DNA of 64,000 bases, taken from NCBI RefSeq assembly GCF_024868665.1, contig NC_079894.1, positions 5,791,426-5,855,425 of the forward strand. Reading direction: 5' to 3'. Below the pieces are notes generated by a model. It was not told the DNA's origin. It was given only the letters and a program-made list of their open reading frames with translations, and did no database searches. Position 1 is the stretch's first letter. Every line of letters begins with the position of its first letter. Made by a program: the position numbers and the translations under genes. Positions 24,723 through 57,799 of this stretch are shown here, one piece after another. The stretch is from Triplophysa rosa (lineage: Eukaryota; Chordata; Actinopteri; Cypriniformes; Nemacheilidae).

Positions 24723-25696
24723 CCTTACTTAAAATAATAAAATATAACAGAACAGATTTGCATTATCGAAGTATCACATTATTTAGCAAGTTACCTCAGT
24801 ATTGTGCAGTCAGGAGGAGAGCAGAGGCAATAAAAATGCACTAAAATACACTTAATTTGATTACACTGAGTACACTTCAAAGAATACTTAGTACTCTAAT
24901 TTTAACACATTACGTTTGTATTTACTATCCTAAAAATATAATCTTCTTTGGTGCTGCTCTTCATTGAGTATTAGAACAGCACAATGAGATCTTAGGTTGA
25001 TTTAAAAAAGTACTTCAGTTTAATTTTGTGTGTATTAAGTACAAAATATACAGTATGTGTTTAATATACACTTAAATGTTTAGTGCTCTATTTTGTGAAC
25101 TTTTTCACTTGGGGAGAAGAGAGTCAGGGTTTTTCGAAATAGGCAACTTCTTTCACAAGGCCTATAACATCTGGCAACAGGACAGGCCAGCTTGGGTCTC
25201 TGACAAGTTTCACAAACCATGTAACGCATAACAGCTGAGAACTTGGCTGAATACTGCAGCCTCTTCTGGAAGCCTCCTGCTACCAAAGATTGAGTTTCAT
25301 ATCAATCCCTAAAAAGCCACTGCATGCTGCACTAGCACAGAGCAAAAGATAGAGCTGTGCCGGTTCTCTCAGTATCTGGGAGGCTGCCAGTGTCCCCGCT
25401 GACCCCCAGCGAGAAAGCACAGGATGAGACTCACTGACATTAGCACCATGTCAACCTCGCACTCATCGTTTCAAAGAGCAGCCGAGACTGGCTCTACAGC
25501 AAAAACCACCGCAACAGGCAATTACAACTCAGTCACTCCGCAGGGGCATGAAAAGTTTAGATAGAGATCTCACTGGGCTTTGTTATTGAGGCAAACACAT
25601 GCTGTCTGGTCATGGAAATGAAAGAAGAGTTCAGACTGTGGTTAAGCGACCAATTTAACCTGATGCTCAGGAAGAAAAAACTCAGAAAAAACAGTT
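24723..25696. other. Intergenic stretch without a supported gene
   Basis: No repeat ends or splice-linked frames seen. A 68-codon minus frame at 25080-25286 has no recognised product. Confidence 0.4.
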
Positions 25697-25704
25697 ATGA
25701 AATC

Positions 25705-26806
25705 TAGGGCTGCAACAACTAATCGATAAAATCGATAATAATCGATAATGAAATCACGTCTCTTCGTGCAACGCGAGATGCGCAGTTTTAAAGTCAGACG
25801 TGTCTCTCCGTGGATGCGTCTCTCCCTGCTGCGCGAGATGCGCAGTTTAAAAGTCACAAGTTTGTCTCTCCGTGCAGCGCGAGGTGCGCAGTTTTAAAGT
25901 CACACGTGTCTCTCCATGCAGCACGAGTGACGCAGTTTTAAAGTCACACGTGTCTCTCCATGCAGCACGAGTGACGCAGTTTTAAAGTCACACGTGTCTC
26001 TCCGTGGATGCGTCTCTCCGTGCGGCACAAGTTGTGCTGTTTTAAAGTCAGACGTGTCTCTCCGTGCAGCGCGAGGTACGCAGTTTTAAAGTCACACGTG
26101 TCTCTCAGTGGATGCGTCTCTCCGTGCGGCACAAGTTGTGCTGTTTTAAAGTCAGACGTGTCTCTCGGTGCATGCGTCTCTCCGTGCAGCACGAGGTGCG
26201 CAGTTTTAAAGTCACACGTATTTTGCATGCATCTCTTCAAGCTGCGCAGTTTTAAAGTTTAAAGGGGGGAGGTGTTTTAAATGACAAAATTAAAGATTAT
26301 ATTAGTAAAACCCAATTTGTGGCGTTTGCACTTTGCAAAGTACATAATAGGCTAAATACCCCGATTTGGTGGTTTATTTAATTCAGAGGTGGGTAACGAA
26401 GTACATTTACTTGAGTACTGTACTTAAGTACACTTTTTGAGTATTTGTACTTAAGTATTACTTTTTCTGTTTACTTTTTACTGTACTTCACTACATTTGA
26501 ATGACAAATATCTCACTTTTCATGGCACAAAAAAATGATTTCCTTGGCCAACCCTCCCCTCGCTCCCACGTTTGGGAGAGACTATTGTCAGTTGCTTCTA
26601 ATATGACACACCTGAATCAACTCACCAGGTGTATTAATTATGGAGACATTCACAACATTTTGGGAGAAGGCTAATGAGTTCAGTTGTGTATACTTTTCCC
26701 ATATCTGATTTACTTATTATAAGCAAAAGATGCAATTACATTTTATCCGATTAATCGAAAAAGCCCAACTAATCGATTATCAAAATAATCGATAGTTGCA
26801 GCCCTA
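25705..26806. mobile_element. hAT-like element carrying a minisatellite
   Basis: Inverted ends TAGGGCTGCAAC and GTTGCAGCCCTA with perfect duplications ATGAAATC at 25697-25704 and 26807-26814. The subterminal regions carry AATCGAT repeats. The interior is a tandem array (25755-26255) and then a fragment of another fish repeat (GGGTAACGAAGTACATTTAC at 26393). It has no transposase. Confidence 0.93.
25755..26255. repeat. Minisatellite of about 43-61-base units
   Basis: About ten units share GTGTCTCTCCGTG, GCGCGAGGTGCGCAG and TTTTAAAGTCACACG. Some units have an extra GGATGCGTCTCTCCGTGC segment, which makes the long form. Open frames on both strands here arise from the repeat and are not genes. 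Confidence 0.88.
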
Positions 26807-26814
26807 ATGAAATC

Positions 26815-29400
26815 ACAGAGGTGTGCTATGCAACAAGCTCTCCAGTTTACAAATGGGGTTAGGTCAGTTTTCCATCAAGTAATTTTAATAGATAAAAATA
26901 TTATATGTTATATTTGCCAAAGCCAGAGAGCCGCGACTCCAGAAACGCGGCCAGTATGAAATGTGTGCATCATCCGCGCTCGCGGCGCTTGCTTGTGCAT
27001 CCAGTGTCCAAGCACAAAAACGAGTAAACCAATAAACACATGATATTTTGAGACATAGGAATACTGTTTTTAAGTGTAATGCACCGCAACAGCCAAGTGA
27101 CTTTCCCCAAATGACAGTTTGGGAACGGACGGACCGCCCACTATATATGATAAACATTCCCAACGAGGTAAAACAATTTATTAAAGTGCTGCGCCTGATC
27201 TCCCTCTTTTGTTGCAGTTGAGAGCTGGCTGTAACCAAGGCAATACAAAAAGTTCACACGAGACTAATGTGCAGTTTGATTTCATCGTTTGTAAATCTTA
27301 AATCAAATGTTATTAATTAGACATATGTTTCTGTTCGTCTGTATTCTGTAGGTTTCGGGGTGACTCGCCTGCAGTCACGCTTCAAGTTTGCTGTGTTTTA
27401 ACGGCGATTGTGAAGGAAAATATGACGCTTTGTAAACCACTTGGAGACACAGATTGTGTCTTGTGCTTCTCTCTCTACTGTATATGTGAGATAAGCACAC
27501 GGGACGCGCTGAATGAATAGAATTAAACATATCGTAAAATATCCCCATCTCTCTACAATGCGCATCGTAACATTTTTTCATCGCGAAATATCATAATACG
27601 AAGTATCGTTACACCCCTAGTAAATTAAGTTTATTCAGATAAACTTGGCGCAGTGATATTAAACTGTAATGTGGTTGACAGATCTGGAACTACTTTATAT
27701 GTGTGTGCTTCCTGAAAAACATCTCACACCAGCCACCTTGGTATAATCAATAGTAACCAATAAGCTTAGTTTATCATGCTTTCGCATGCTATACAGTGCC
27801 AAATTAATGGGTTTTTTTTAACTTCAATTGTCTGTGCGCCTAAATTTTTGACTGTGCTCTTAAATTATTCAATTAAGGAGCAAAAGTGCTCCTAAAAAAA
27901 TAAGTTACCGTAAAGCCCTGGAACTACTATCAATATTTCTACCAATTATTAAATCAAATTATTTATTTTTTTTGCAGAATATGAAAAACAGAGAAACAGG
28001 TCAAATTAACAGAAAAGATGCTCTGTATTTTTTCAGGCCTCAAATGCTGCAAAGAAAACAAGTTCATATTCACTTTTAAGCAATACAACAGTAATATTTG
28101 TACAAATTTTTTTATGTGATTTCGCTGTCATTCTTTCACATTGCTTTTGAATTACTTTCTGTCACTCCTGTGGTTTTTAATTTGTTGAAATTCAACAGAC
28201 ACTGGGCTGGAACGGCCACAATACATTTAGAAATGTTGCTTAAATGAAAATTTGGAATGGTCTCTTAAAGATAAACTATTACAATGTCCTTAAAACTACA
28301 TTTCATGCAGTGTGTAATGTTGCTGTGTGACAAGTTGTAAAGCTGAAAGTGAACGAATAACAAAGGAGTATAAAAAAGGAGTCGATTCTGAATCACGCGA
28401 ACGACTCGAGTCGTCTGTCGTACTAATTTAAGTTCTGGGTCGGATTGTAGTGCCCGTCTACGACACTGCGACGCTGTACGCAGTAGACCAATCACAGCAG
28501 ACTAGACCATCTGACCAATCAGATCAGGCTGATTATACATCACAATAACATTCACATATTGTTCAACTCTGCTGACACGCATAACGGAGTCAATATAATG
28601 TGATCAGGTGGAAATGTGATACCCTGAACCAAACAGTGAGCACTAACTTGTGTCACATATGGGAGTTGAACCTGCCAGCTCTGTTTCTGGATCATTAACT
28701 TAAACAAAGTGCCATCCGACATATTAATTTCCACATTCGTGCTCATCTAATCCAAACTAATACAGCCATGTTGCTGCAGCAATCACTTCTGTCTGCTCCA
28801 CCAGCTGCTACATCTCCCAAGGTGCATCTGAATCCATGCTTCATGACCAATAAATAAAGAAGTCAGCAGTAGCTTTTTATGAGAGACATACTGTATGGCG
28901 TGTCAATGGTCTTAAGGGTGCTGTCCTATTTGGACCTTCTCATTAACATGGTCGTCCACCGGACCTCAGGTCAGCACAGGTGACCCCCTTTACCACAAGA
29001 CATCCTGTAGGTATCAAATCCAAACTCAACATTTCAGTTGCATTGAAAAAGGGGCTCAGAGTAACAAGCCTGGCCATAATAAATCATAGTGACAGTTCTA
29101 CCACAACCTAACAGAGTGAAATTGAGTTGGGTCTGCTCTCATGGGACATGTTTAGGGGATAGAACAGATTTGCACAGGAGAGCATAGTTTAGGGACGCTA
29201 TTCCTGCATGAGACAGACTTGTCAGTGAACCTGCAGGGTGACATCACAAGGGCCGTGAGACTTGATGTCGCAGTGACGTCCTATGGGTCACAAATCTCTT
29301 ACAGGATCGTCCTAAGTCCAATGATAGTGCCCTGGGAAATTATTTATAAACTCTGTCAACACAACTTACAAATGAAGACACTGTAAAGGGAATACAGACA
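26815..29400. other. Transposon remnants and unassigned sequence
   Basis: ATCGTTACACCCCTAG at 27605-27620 is a hAT-type right end; its left end is not found. About 27961-28150 is the inverse copy of 9155-9310. The part 28750-29340 is apparently single copy and moderately GC-rich. No gene recognised. Confidence 0.4.
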
Positions 29401-29419
29401 TAGCTAATTATTTTATTCC

Positions 29420-29640
29420 TTAACCCTGAGGTCATTCCAAACCCGTATGACTTTTTTCTTTTGCACAACACAAAAGAAGATATTTTGAAGAATGCTGGCA
29501 CCCAAACAGCACTGGCTCCAATTTACTTTCATTGCTTGGACACAAAACCACTCAAACATTTCTCAAAATATCATTTTTGCACAACACGTGGGTGAATAAA
29601 TGATGACAGGATTTTTATTCTTGGTGAACTTTTCATTCAA
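29420..29640. repeat. Member of the TTAA MITE family
   Basis: Carries the family blocks GGTCATTCCAAACCCGTATG, AACACAAAAGAAGATATTTT and GTGAATAAATGATGACAGGA. The ends are eroded. Confidence 0.75.
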
Positions 29641-30176
29641 CTTCCCTGGAAAAGAGTCTCACAAAGTTGTTCAAGGGTATGTCGAATGAATCCTAAAATT
29701 ATCAATGGACCTAGATGCCTGACAAAGTTATAAAAGAACTTTTGGCAAAGCCCATGAACTGTGTTGAGTGACAGCCATATTTCTTGCATCACATACAAAA
29801 GTACACACAGCCTGTACTAGCCTACATATCCAATCCTTAAAGACCAGACAACTATAAACTTGAAACTGAATGTTTATGTAACATAAAAACCTGTATGAGC
29901 CAACATGTTAACATAAAACAAATAACGTTACTTGTAAACAAAATCAGACACACAATGAATAGGAATAAATCAGAACAACAAATCACTGCACAGGAATAAA
30001 ATCACGGTTCTCTGCGCAATTATACCTTGATATTATTAAAAAAAACTGTGAAGAACAATACTGACCGCGGAATGAAATCCTTGCACCTGTAGCAGCAGGC
30101 TGAGCACATTGTTATGCTAAAGCTAAGGTTTTCTTGCACAACTCCTGGATATATCTTAAACGGAAAAGAATCTTAC

Positions 30177-30329
30177 CATTTTGGACGCCTCAAACAAATC
30201 CGTCCACTTTCTAGGTGTAAATTCTCTTGGTTTCTTTATATTTAGCGAGTAAGGCTCCATTAGCAAAGCTGCTAAGTGCTCGTGCTCTCTCCTCCATGTG
30301 CTCTCAGCAGCAGCAGCAGCGCTCCGCAT
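30177..30329 (-). CDS. Candidate first coding exon of unrecognised gene
   Basis: An ATG at 30329 opens a frame of exactly 51 codons that ends at a consensus donor (AAAATG then GTAAGA). The product begins MRSAAAAAES, with a GCT/GCA repeat coding the alanines. It continues through MEPYSLNIKKPREFTPRKW and ends TDLFEASKM. The tail has a folded-protein composition (KKPREFTPRKWTDLF) and does not look like random translation. A perfect CRE lies 17 bases upstream. I do not recognise the protein and could not find the next exon in positions 1-30000. A noncoding first exon, for example of a transcript in the position of PVT1, is the alternative. Confidence 0.4.
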
Positions 30330-30345
30330 AGTCAGATCAGGGGCT

Positions 30346-30353
30346 TGACGTCA
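30346..30353. promoter_or_regulatory. Perfect cAMP-response element TGACGTCA
   Basis: The full 8-base palindrome TGACGTCA lies just upstream of the candidate exon at 30177-30329, in a locally CpG-rich stretch (GACGTCACCGCGC). Full CREs are common in promoters that bind CREB/ATF, which supports a real transcription start here. Confidence 0.5.
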
Positions 30354-30487
30354 CCGCGCAACTTCATCCATTACCGCACAAAAATGATGAATTAACTTTT
30401 AATCGGGTGCGTAACTCTGTCGTGTTTATTCAGTTTTATTATCATGTTCATCGTGATTGTTAATGACAGAGTGTTTAACACTAACAC

Positions 30488-30489
<2 letters not shown>

Positions 30490-30537
<48 letters not shown>
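30490..30537. repeat. (AC)24 microsatellite
   Basis: Uninterrupted CA repeat of 48 bases, probably variable in length between individuals. Confidence 0.97.
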
Positions 30538-30538
<1 letters not shown>

Positions 30539-31881
30539 AATAATACATTTCACAATTAAATGTTTTTCTCGATTTTTCACTGCTACTTAAATCCATGGTT
30601 GGTTATTACAGTACTCCTACATTCCTAGTGTATTTTCTTGAAATTGTGAGACACAAGTATCCATGGGTGTGAACTCATAGTAAAACTTATTGAATTACTA
30701 AATGTTTAAGGCCACACAGCATTTCCCGTTGGACATTTATGCTGCACAGGGGTATGATGTTTATTTTGAAGATGGCTGACACAATTGAAGTTTTATTGCA
30801 TGTTTTATGTATTTAACAGGCTTTTTTTATCATCGTGCAAACGAGAAAAGGCACACATCAAATCTTTGTGATTACTTCCTTACTAGGGATGATTCCACAA
30901 GTGTCCTGACTTCCTATTAAATGAACAAGTAACAGTAGTACATAGGGTCTCGGCGCTTTAATACACGAAACCCCAAAATTCTGAATGGTGGATGCATGCG
31001 GTCTAGTGTCTACCTGTTCCTTCTACACCAATCCACAAGACCAAGCCGGCCTCCCTAAATATTCCTGCATGCTTCAAAATCAAAGTGACTTATGCACTGC
31101 TAATATATAGGGGGAAAAAGGCAGCTTTAAATGGCAGGAATCTTGTAAATCAGTTAGTATTGGTCGACACTTGAGATTGCATTAGTCGTTCTTGTAAGAG
31201 AAAGTGCATCCCTCCAACTTAAAACTGCTGAAAGTCCTGCAAGATGTGATAATATATTACATTAGATGTGTGTGTGATTCAGTCCAAGTGCCTTATGTAA
31301 AGCATGTAAATGACTTTCATGCCTATGAAGGATAGACTTCTGCATTAGTCATCTAAATATAAGTGCCTTACAAATCGTAAGGCATTGAACATATGCCAAA
31401 TCCATTATAAAACCGTGTATCCAATTGTGCATTACTGCGTCTCCTTAAATTGCCTAACTGATGGCTGAGGAAAATGGGTCATAACAGATGCAAAAGCACA
31501 GAGTAAGACTGAAAAGACACGATCATCCAAACACAATTTATAGGGAAACGCATTTTATAATTCAGAAATCAACAACATCTTGAATACATATGTGCAACAT
31601 GTACAAAACTTACAAAAAACGAAAACGTTTAAGTTAAGGCCAACAGTAAGTGGAACCGCAGACCGTTGCATTACTAAAAAATAAAATTAAATACAAATAA
31701 ACCTCCATTATAACGTTCAATTGAGGCAGTGTAATTGTATAAATCAACATCAGAGTGCTGCAACGTTCAGGTGCTGTCATTACGAGCCACGCCCTCCAGA
31801 TCTTGGTATTGAACACCATAACCATACAAAGATCTCAACTGCTTAAAACAAGTGCGGTCCATAAATAACAGTCCAAACAAC

Positions 31882-33306
<1,425 letters not shown>

Positions 33307-33598
33307 TCAGCTGGAACTTAAGTTTTGTTGGCAAGTTGTTGAGATAATGGTTAACGTAAGTGCGACAAGACTGGGTTAAGGTACACGAAAGAAGATCGGC
33401 AATGATTATTTGATTAAAACTTGTCAACGTATACCGATTTAACCAATCACATTTTACCCAATTCATTTGTTGTACAATCTAACATTAGTTAAGATCCGTC
33501 AAAACCATTATTTATTTATTTATCAACCCAAAAGCCTGACGTGGATAATTCTCAAAAACGAAAAAAAATAATCAAAAACGTAATTCAGAGGAACTTAC

Positions 33599-33765
33599 CT
33601 AGCCCTGGTGATAAAGAATGAAAACTGACAACACAGTTAAAATGTCAGTGTGCGAACTATCAAGTGAAAGTAAAGTCCAAAGTGGGAGTGGGTCGCACCG
33701 GCGTCTGGTCTCGCACACTCGAGCGGCTGCGTTAAAGCCTCGCGCCTGCTTGTCATTTACTGCAG
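33599..33765 (-). other. mycb: Predicted noncoding exon 1 of myc
   Basis: A strong donor (AG then GTAAGT, minus strand) ends at 33599. It pairs with the acceptor at 33229-33230 to remove a 370-base intron. Vertebrate myc genes have a mostly untranslated first exon. The upstream edge is only estimated, about 30 bases below the TATA-like box at 33791-33798. The last codon-sized triplet of the exon is TAG in frame with the exon 2 ATG. Confidence 0.55.
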
Positions 33766-33790
33766 GGTTTCCAACAGCTGCTCCCGCGGG

Positions 33791-33798
33791 TTTTAATA
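33791..33798 (-). promoter_or_regulatory. TATA-like box of myc promoter
   Basis: The minus strand reads TATTAAAA, about 190 bases upstream of the exon 1 donor. With the E2F-type site roughly 50 bases further upstream it resembles the layout of the mammalian MYC P2 promoter. The match is not a perfect TATA consensus. Confidence 0.45.
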
Positions 33799-33845
33799 CT
33801 ACGGATTGTTTTTTTCTCTCCCCTTACTCTAGATATTCTTGCGCC

Positions 33846-33854
33846 TTTCCCGCC
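33846..33854 (-). promoter_or_regulatory. E2F site (GGCGGGAAA) upstream of myc
   Basis: The minus strand reads TTTGGCGGGAAAGGCGC, which contains the GGCGGGAAA core of the E2F element known upstream of MYC P2 in mammals. It lies upstream of the TATA-like box in the correct orientation. Binding is inferred from the motif. Confidence 0.6.
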
Positions 33855-34079
33855 AAATGTTCGTGGCGTAGTAAGATGTACATAAGACAAATGTTTTCTT
33901 TTTGCAATTCTATTAACACATGACTTTATGGTAATATGGGCGGTAATGAATAAATGTGATGAAATGGCGTCTTTGTTGAATAAAAACGTGTTATACGTGG
34001 TACTATTTTTCAAGGCGGAGTGATCAAAGATGGCTTGTACAGCGGGGGGCGGAGCTATGATAAAAACACTGCACACTGA

Positions 34080-35448
34080 GTTCAGCGGTACGCAACGCCT
34101 CTTATTTACACATTTTACAAGGTGCTTCCACAGCTGTCAGTAAATTTAAATAGTTTGTGTCAGACTTGGAAAGTTGACATTAAACCATAAACATCTCAAA
34201 TGTAATTTGGGCAAACAAATTTAAACAGTTAACATTTTGAATTATTTGAATTAATAATTTCTGACCATATAATCCAAAAGATTTTGCTCAAATATTGAAT
34301 ATTATGTGTGAGCATTTGAGCATCTTATTTTCTCTGTTTGTAATGTTTATGTTTATTTTATTTGTTATTGCAATTTTTTATTACAACAATGGTTTGAGCA
34401 TCATTAGTATCATCATTGCGATAACTATTATTATTAAAAAATCAGATTAGAGGAAGTGTAATATTTATTATGAAAGAAGGCTGTTTGTAATATTGACCCG
34501 ATAGACGAGGGGGCCAACATCTCTCGATTTGTGGGTAGTGCTTCCCTCTAGTGGCCATAAATAATAAACTGCATAGAGCTTCTCATACAGTATCTATCAT
34601 TGTTTCTTAGGGATGCGATGAGAACTTAACTTTAATTTAGCTGTATGTACAAAGTGTTTTTATTTAAACGTATTTATTAAATGTTTAATGTTATGTAATA
34701 ATCAAAATAAAATAAAATAACAAAACGTGAATCACATCTTTTCTGTGTGGCTACTTTTGAATGAATTTGAATAAAGTGCAGTTAAGGCCATTAAACAGTA
34801 TAGCCAACGGATTGTGCCCAATGGGGGGAGTGGGTCCACCCAAAAAAATGTCCTGGGACCTGTGAATGTACAGCACTGTACAGTACATAATGTTGGACCT
34901 TCAGTATCTTATCATGACAGGGGGAATTTTGTAACCACAGGTCAATACCGATTTTGTTGACATCTGCCAATACATACAGTATTTACTGTATTAATTCGTA
35001 CAAGTAGGGATTGTTATGTTGAATGAAGTATTTAATAGTTTTTTATTTAACTTTTTATTCAGGCTATGTTATTTGAAAAGTTATTTTAAACGTGTGACTG
35101 TTTCTGTATCAGAACTGTTTATTCTAATTATTCTAATGAATTTTTGACAATTCAAAACGTTTTCATGATTAAGTAATTTGGTAAAATAAACAAATAAAAA
35201 AGTTTAATATAATAAAGCTAACATTGAGTGAAAATTGAAATTATATAAAAAATATCGACCAGTTAATTGGTTTATCTGTATGTTTTCCCACATTGGTTAT
35301 TATATTAGCAAAATCCACTATTAGTCGACCTCTACTCAAGTGCTTTTAAAATATAAAAAATAATGGGTCTGTTTCTCCAGAAATGGAAAAAATAATATGT
35401 AATAGGGACAGATCTGCTCTTTGATCATGCATAAAGAGCCCGCCTTCC
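34080..35448. other. AT-rich spacer between myc promoter and the MITE
   Basis: Lies between the myc promoter and the 3' region of ankh. Fragments such as GTCAATACCGATTTTGTTGA suggest old DNA repeats. I see no gene, and nothing that I can call a regulatory site. Confidence 0.4.
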
Positions 35449-35452
35449 TTAA

Positions 35453-35870
35453 AGGGATACTTCACCCAAAAATGAAAATTCTGTCATCATTTACTCACCT
35501 TCGAGTTGTTCCAAATCTGTATAAATGTCTTTGTTCTGATGAACACAGAGAAAGATATTTGGACAAATGCTTGTAACCAAACAGTTCTTGGCCACCATTG
35601 ACTACCACAGTAGGAAAAATTACAATGGTAGTCAAAAGTGCCCCAGAACTGTTTGCCGTTCTACATTTTACAAAATGTCTTCTTTTGTGTTCAACAGAAA
35701 GTATTTTTTCCTACTATGATAGTCAACGAGGGGCAAAATCGGTCTGGTTATAACCATTCTTCCAAATATCTTTCTCTGTGTTCATCAGAACAAAGACATT
35801 TATACAGATTTGGAACAACTCAAAGGTGAGAAATGATGACAGAATTTTCATTTTTAGGTTAAGTATCCCT
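35453..35870. mobile_element. TTAA-flanked MITE, long palindrome
   Basis: AGGGATACTTCACCCAAAAA at the left and its inverse AAGTATCCCT at the right are bordered by TTAA (35449-35452, 35871-35874). Nearly the whole element folds back (GAACACAGAGAAAGATATTT against AAATATCTTTCTCTGTGTTC). The TTAA target suggests piggyBac-type mobilisation. Confidence 0.88.
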
Positions 35871-35874
35871 TTAA

Positions 35875-37336
35875 TCCTGTTTATCAGTCACTGCAGTATC
35901 AATATTCCACGGCAGGGGGAGTCCTTGCAGCGTTTAAAAAATGTTCAACGCTAGGGCATGCTTGGTTTTGACGTCCTTGTCGTTTTTGAAGGGCTACCTG
36001 GTATATGTGGCGTCTAAAGTATCATTTCTGTTTTTTTTTAATGTTTTAGAAAGTCAAAATGGTCACAACAAGATTGCAGTGTTGCAGCAAACAATGGCTT
36101 TGATCAACTACAGTCAAAATGACAAACACACTCTTTTCTTGAACACAAGAACCTCACCGTAGACCACTTTAAACCACATTTTCACTGTTTAATAACAGAG
36201 GACTGGACACGTTTCTTTGCCAGACTGTAATGTTTTGTTCTATCGTGTAATTTTTGCATTGTTCAGAACACCCTATACAAAACAAGCTTAACCAGACTTC
36301 GCTACAATCTAAATTAAACAAACAGCTTATGGCATCCTTAATAGCTGTGCATTGTTAAAAAAAAGCATCTCAAAGGGGAAGTATGAATAATTGGACTTAC
36401 TTAATGTGTGTATTTTCACGAATATCCTGAGATACAAAAAAATGTCCAAATGAAATTATAAATAATAAAATACTGCAAAAGACAATTATGAAAACACAGT
36501 CCAATTCTTCCGTTTCCAACCATATACACAGTTCACAACATCACTCGTACAAAATGTATCATATTTTATACACCTACAACACATGGTATATTTAAAAAAT
36601 AGGTCCTCTACACGACCCATAAACGTCAACCATTTGTCACTCTGAAACTGTTGTTTTCTAAGATGTCCATCAAATTCATTCTTAATTCCAATAAAAATCT
36701 CCATATATATTAATATGTATATTCCGTTGATATTAATTTCTTGTACTGATAAAAGCCAAAAAAAAGTGTGAGTTGGTCCTTAAAACTGTCACTGCCCTCT
36801 CAAAAGTCTTTTCAAGTCAGTTAATATCTGTTAAATATCAGAAGTAAAAAAATGAAAAGAGAAACAGAAGAAATACATTCCAAGCGGATGACGTATTTGC
36901 ATGTAATATCGTCCTTCCTTTCACGATTCAAAATGCGTAGGACGGCAGCGCAATAAAGATCAGCATACAGAAAAATAAAGAGTTAATTGACAACATTGCT
37001 TTGGTACAAATCAATATCTTCACTGTCCTGCAACGGGAATCTCCTGATGGCAGCTGGAAGACATGAACACGTTTATAAATCTGCGTATTTACTGGGAGGA
37101 TTTTTCGACAAGGATATGCTGCAGAGGACACCTGGTCTCTTCATCATGATCGTGTCTAACTCTCCCTCTGTGTGTTTATTTAAACTGTGTGCACACTGAA
37201 ATGGTAAACTGGACATTCTCCCACTGTGGCAGAAGGAAAAGAGCAGCGGGGTAAAGCAAGCAATGATGACACTGCCCGAGAAAACAAGAGGGCCCGGATT
37301 CCCACAATGCATCCTGCTCAGCGCAGAATCCACCGC
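35875..37336 (-). other. Spacer and likely 3' UTR of ankh
   Basis: The right part should be the 3' UTR of ankh. A minus-strand AATAAA at 37175-37180 is 157 bases past the stop, and more distal signals are possible. No other gene recognised. Confidence 0.4.
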
Positions 37337-56835
<19,499 letters not shown>

Positions 56836-56991
56836 GTTTGCCGGGAGGAGAGCAGCAACATCAGCTGCACGGACCGAGGAGGATGCGAGGCCGGTCACAG
56901 CCCGTCGTGTCGTGCGCGTTTTCTAGCAGAAATCCGCCGAGGTGATGTCCGTCCCTGCCCTCCTACACAACAACAGCATCATAAACAATGA

Positions 56992-57799
56992 TCCCGTGCA
57001 TGGGAAAATAGGAGGGTCACTAGAAATTTCTGCTGACGGCTTCTCCATTGTTCGCCCATCGGTGGAGAGGAAAATAATGCATATGATCGGTCGAGGCAAT
57101 TAAGTGCGGTACGGGAATGACGCGGTATGACGGAGTCGCGGCGGCAGATATCGGGGCCGCGACGCTTTGTCGCTATCCTCCTGTAGATGGCCACTCGGTT
57201 TACTGTACTTAAGTCATCATCCTTCCTTAACAACACGTGGGGGTCGGACGGTATGCTGCATAAAAGCCACTCCTCATGTATACGTCACCTGCTGCGTGCA
57301 GAAAGATCTCCCTACACAAAACACACCGCGGGACCCACAACTGTCCGACAAAAAGCCAAAGGCAATTCAAGGAAGAGTCAGCTATGTGAGGTCCGTCCCA
57401 GCAAAATAAAAGATGAAATGCCCGTCAGTCTTCCACCACCTCCCTATAAGAGTCTAACATTATATTAGATTATAAGTAAAATGTTAATAATTCACAATTA
57501 ACAAAGATGAAATATTAAAGTAACGTTCAAAGGCAATCCATCAGCTGAAATTTGAATAACACTCAAACATAAGTGCATGAAACCTTGTGCAGTCCAGTAG
57601 GTGGCGCTGCAGGGCAGTCAAATCACTTATTTGAAAGTAAAAAAATCCGTATTTTCACCAATATAACAACGTATTCAAATGCAGATTTATTCTTTTTATG
57701 CGCATTTTAGTCAGTATTCACCATTAGGCTATGTATATAATGATGGAATATGTCAAAAAAATGTAGGGTTCTTATTCTTTACGTTTGCATAACTTGCAT
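56992..57799. other. Sequence upstream of ankh, promoter side
   Basis: Contains the likely ankh promoter (56840-57180 is CpG-rich, with GTGCGGTACGGG and GGAGTCGCGGCGGCAG). Further right is unassigned AT-rich sequence reaching the LINE fragment. GTAGGTGGCGCTGCAGGGCA at 57598 is a short fragment of a common fish repeat. Confidence 0.4.

Noticed and set aside
25755..26255. CRISPR-like array
   Set aside because: Adjacent units vary in length without distinct spacers, and the sequence is vertebrate. It is a minisatellite.
25944..26262. Overlapping 84- and 98-codon frames on both strands
   Set aside because: These are translations of a tandem repeat and are open on both strands.
56836..56898. N-terminal extension of Ankh by 21 codons
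   Set aside because: The in-frame upstream codon is GTG, not ATG; MVKFPALTHYW is the conserved family start with a good context.
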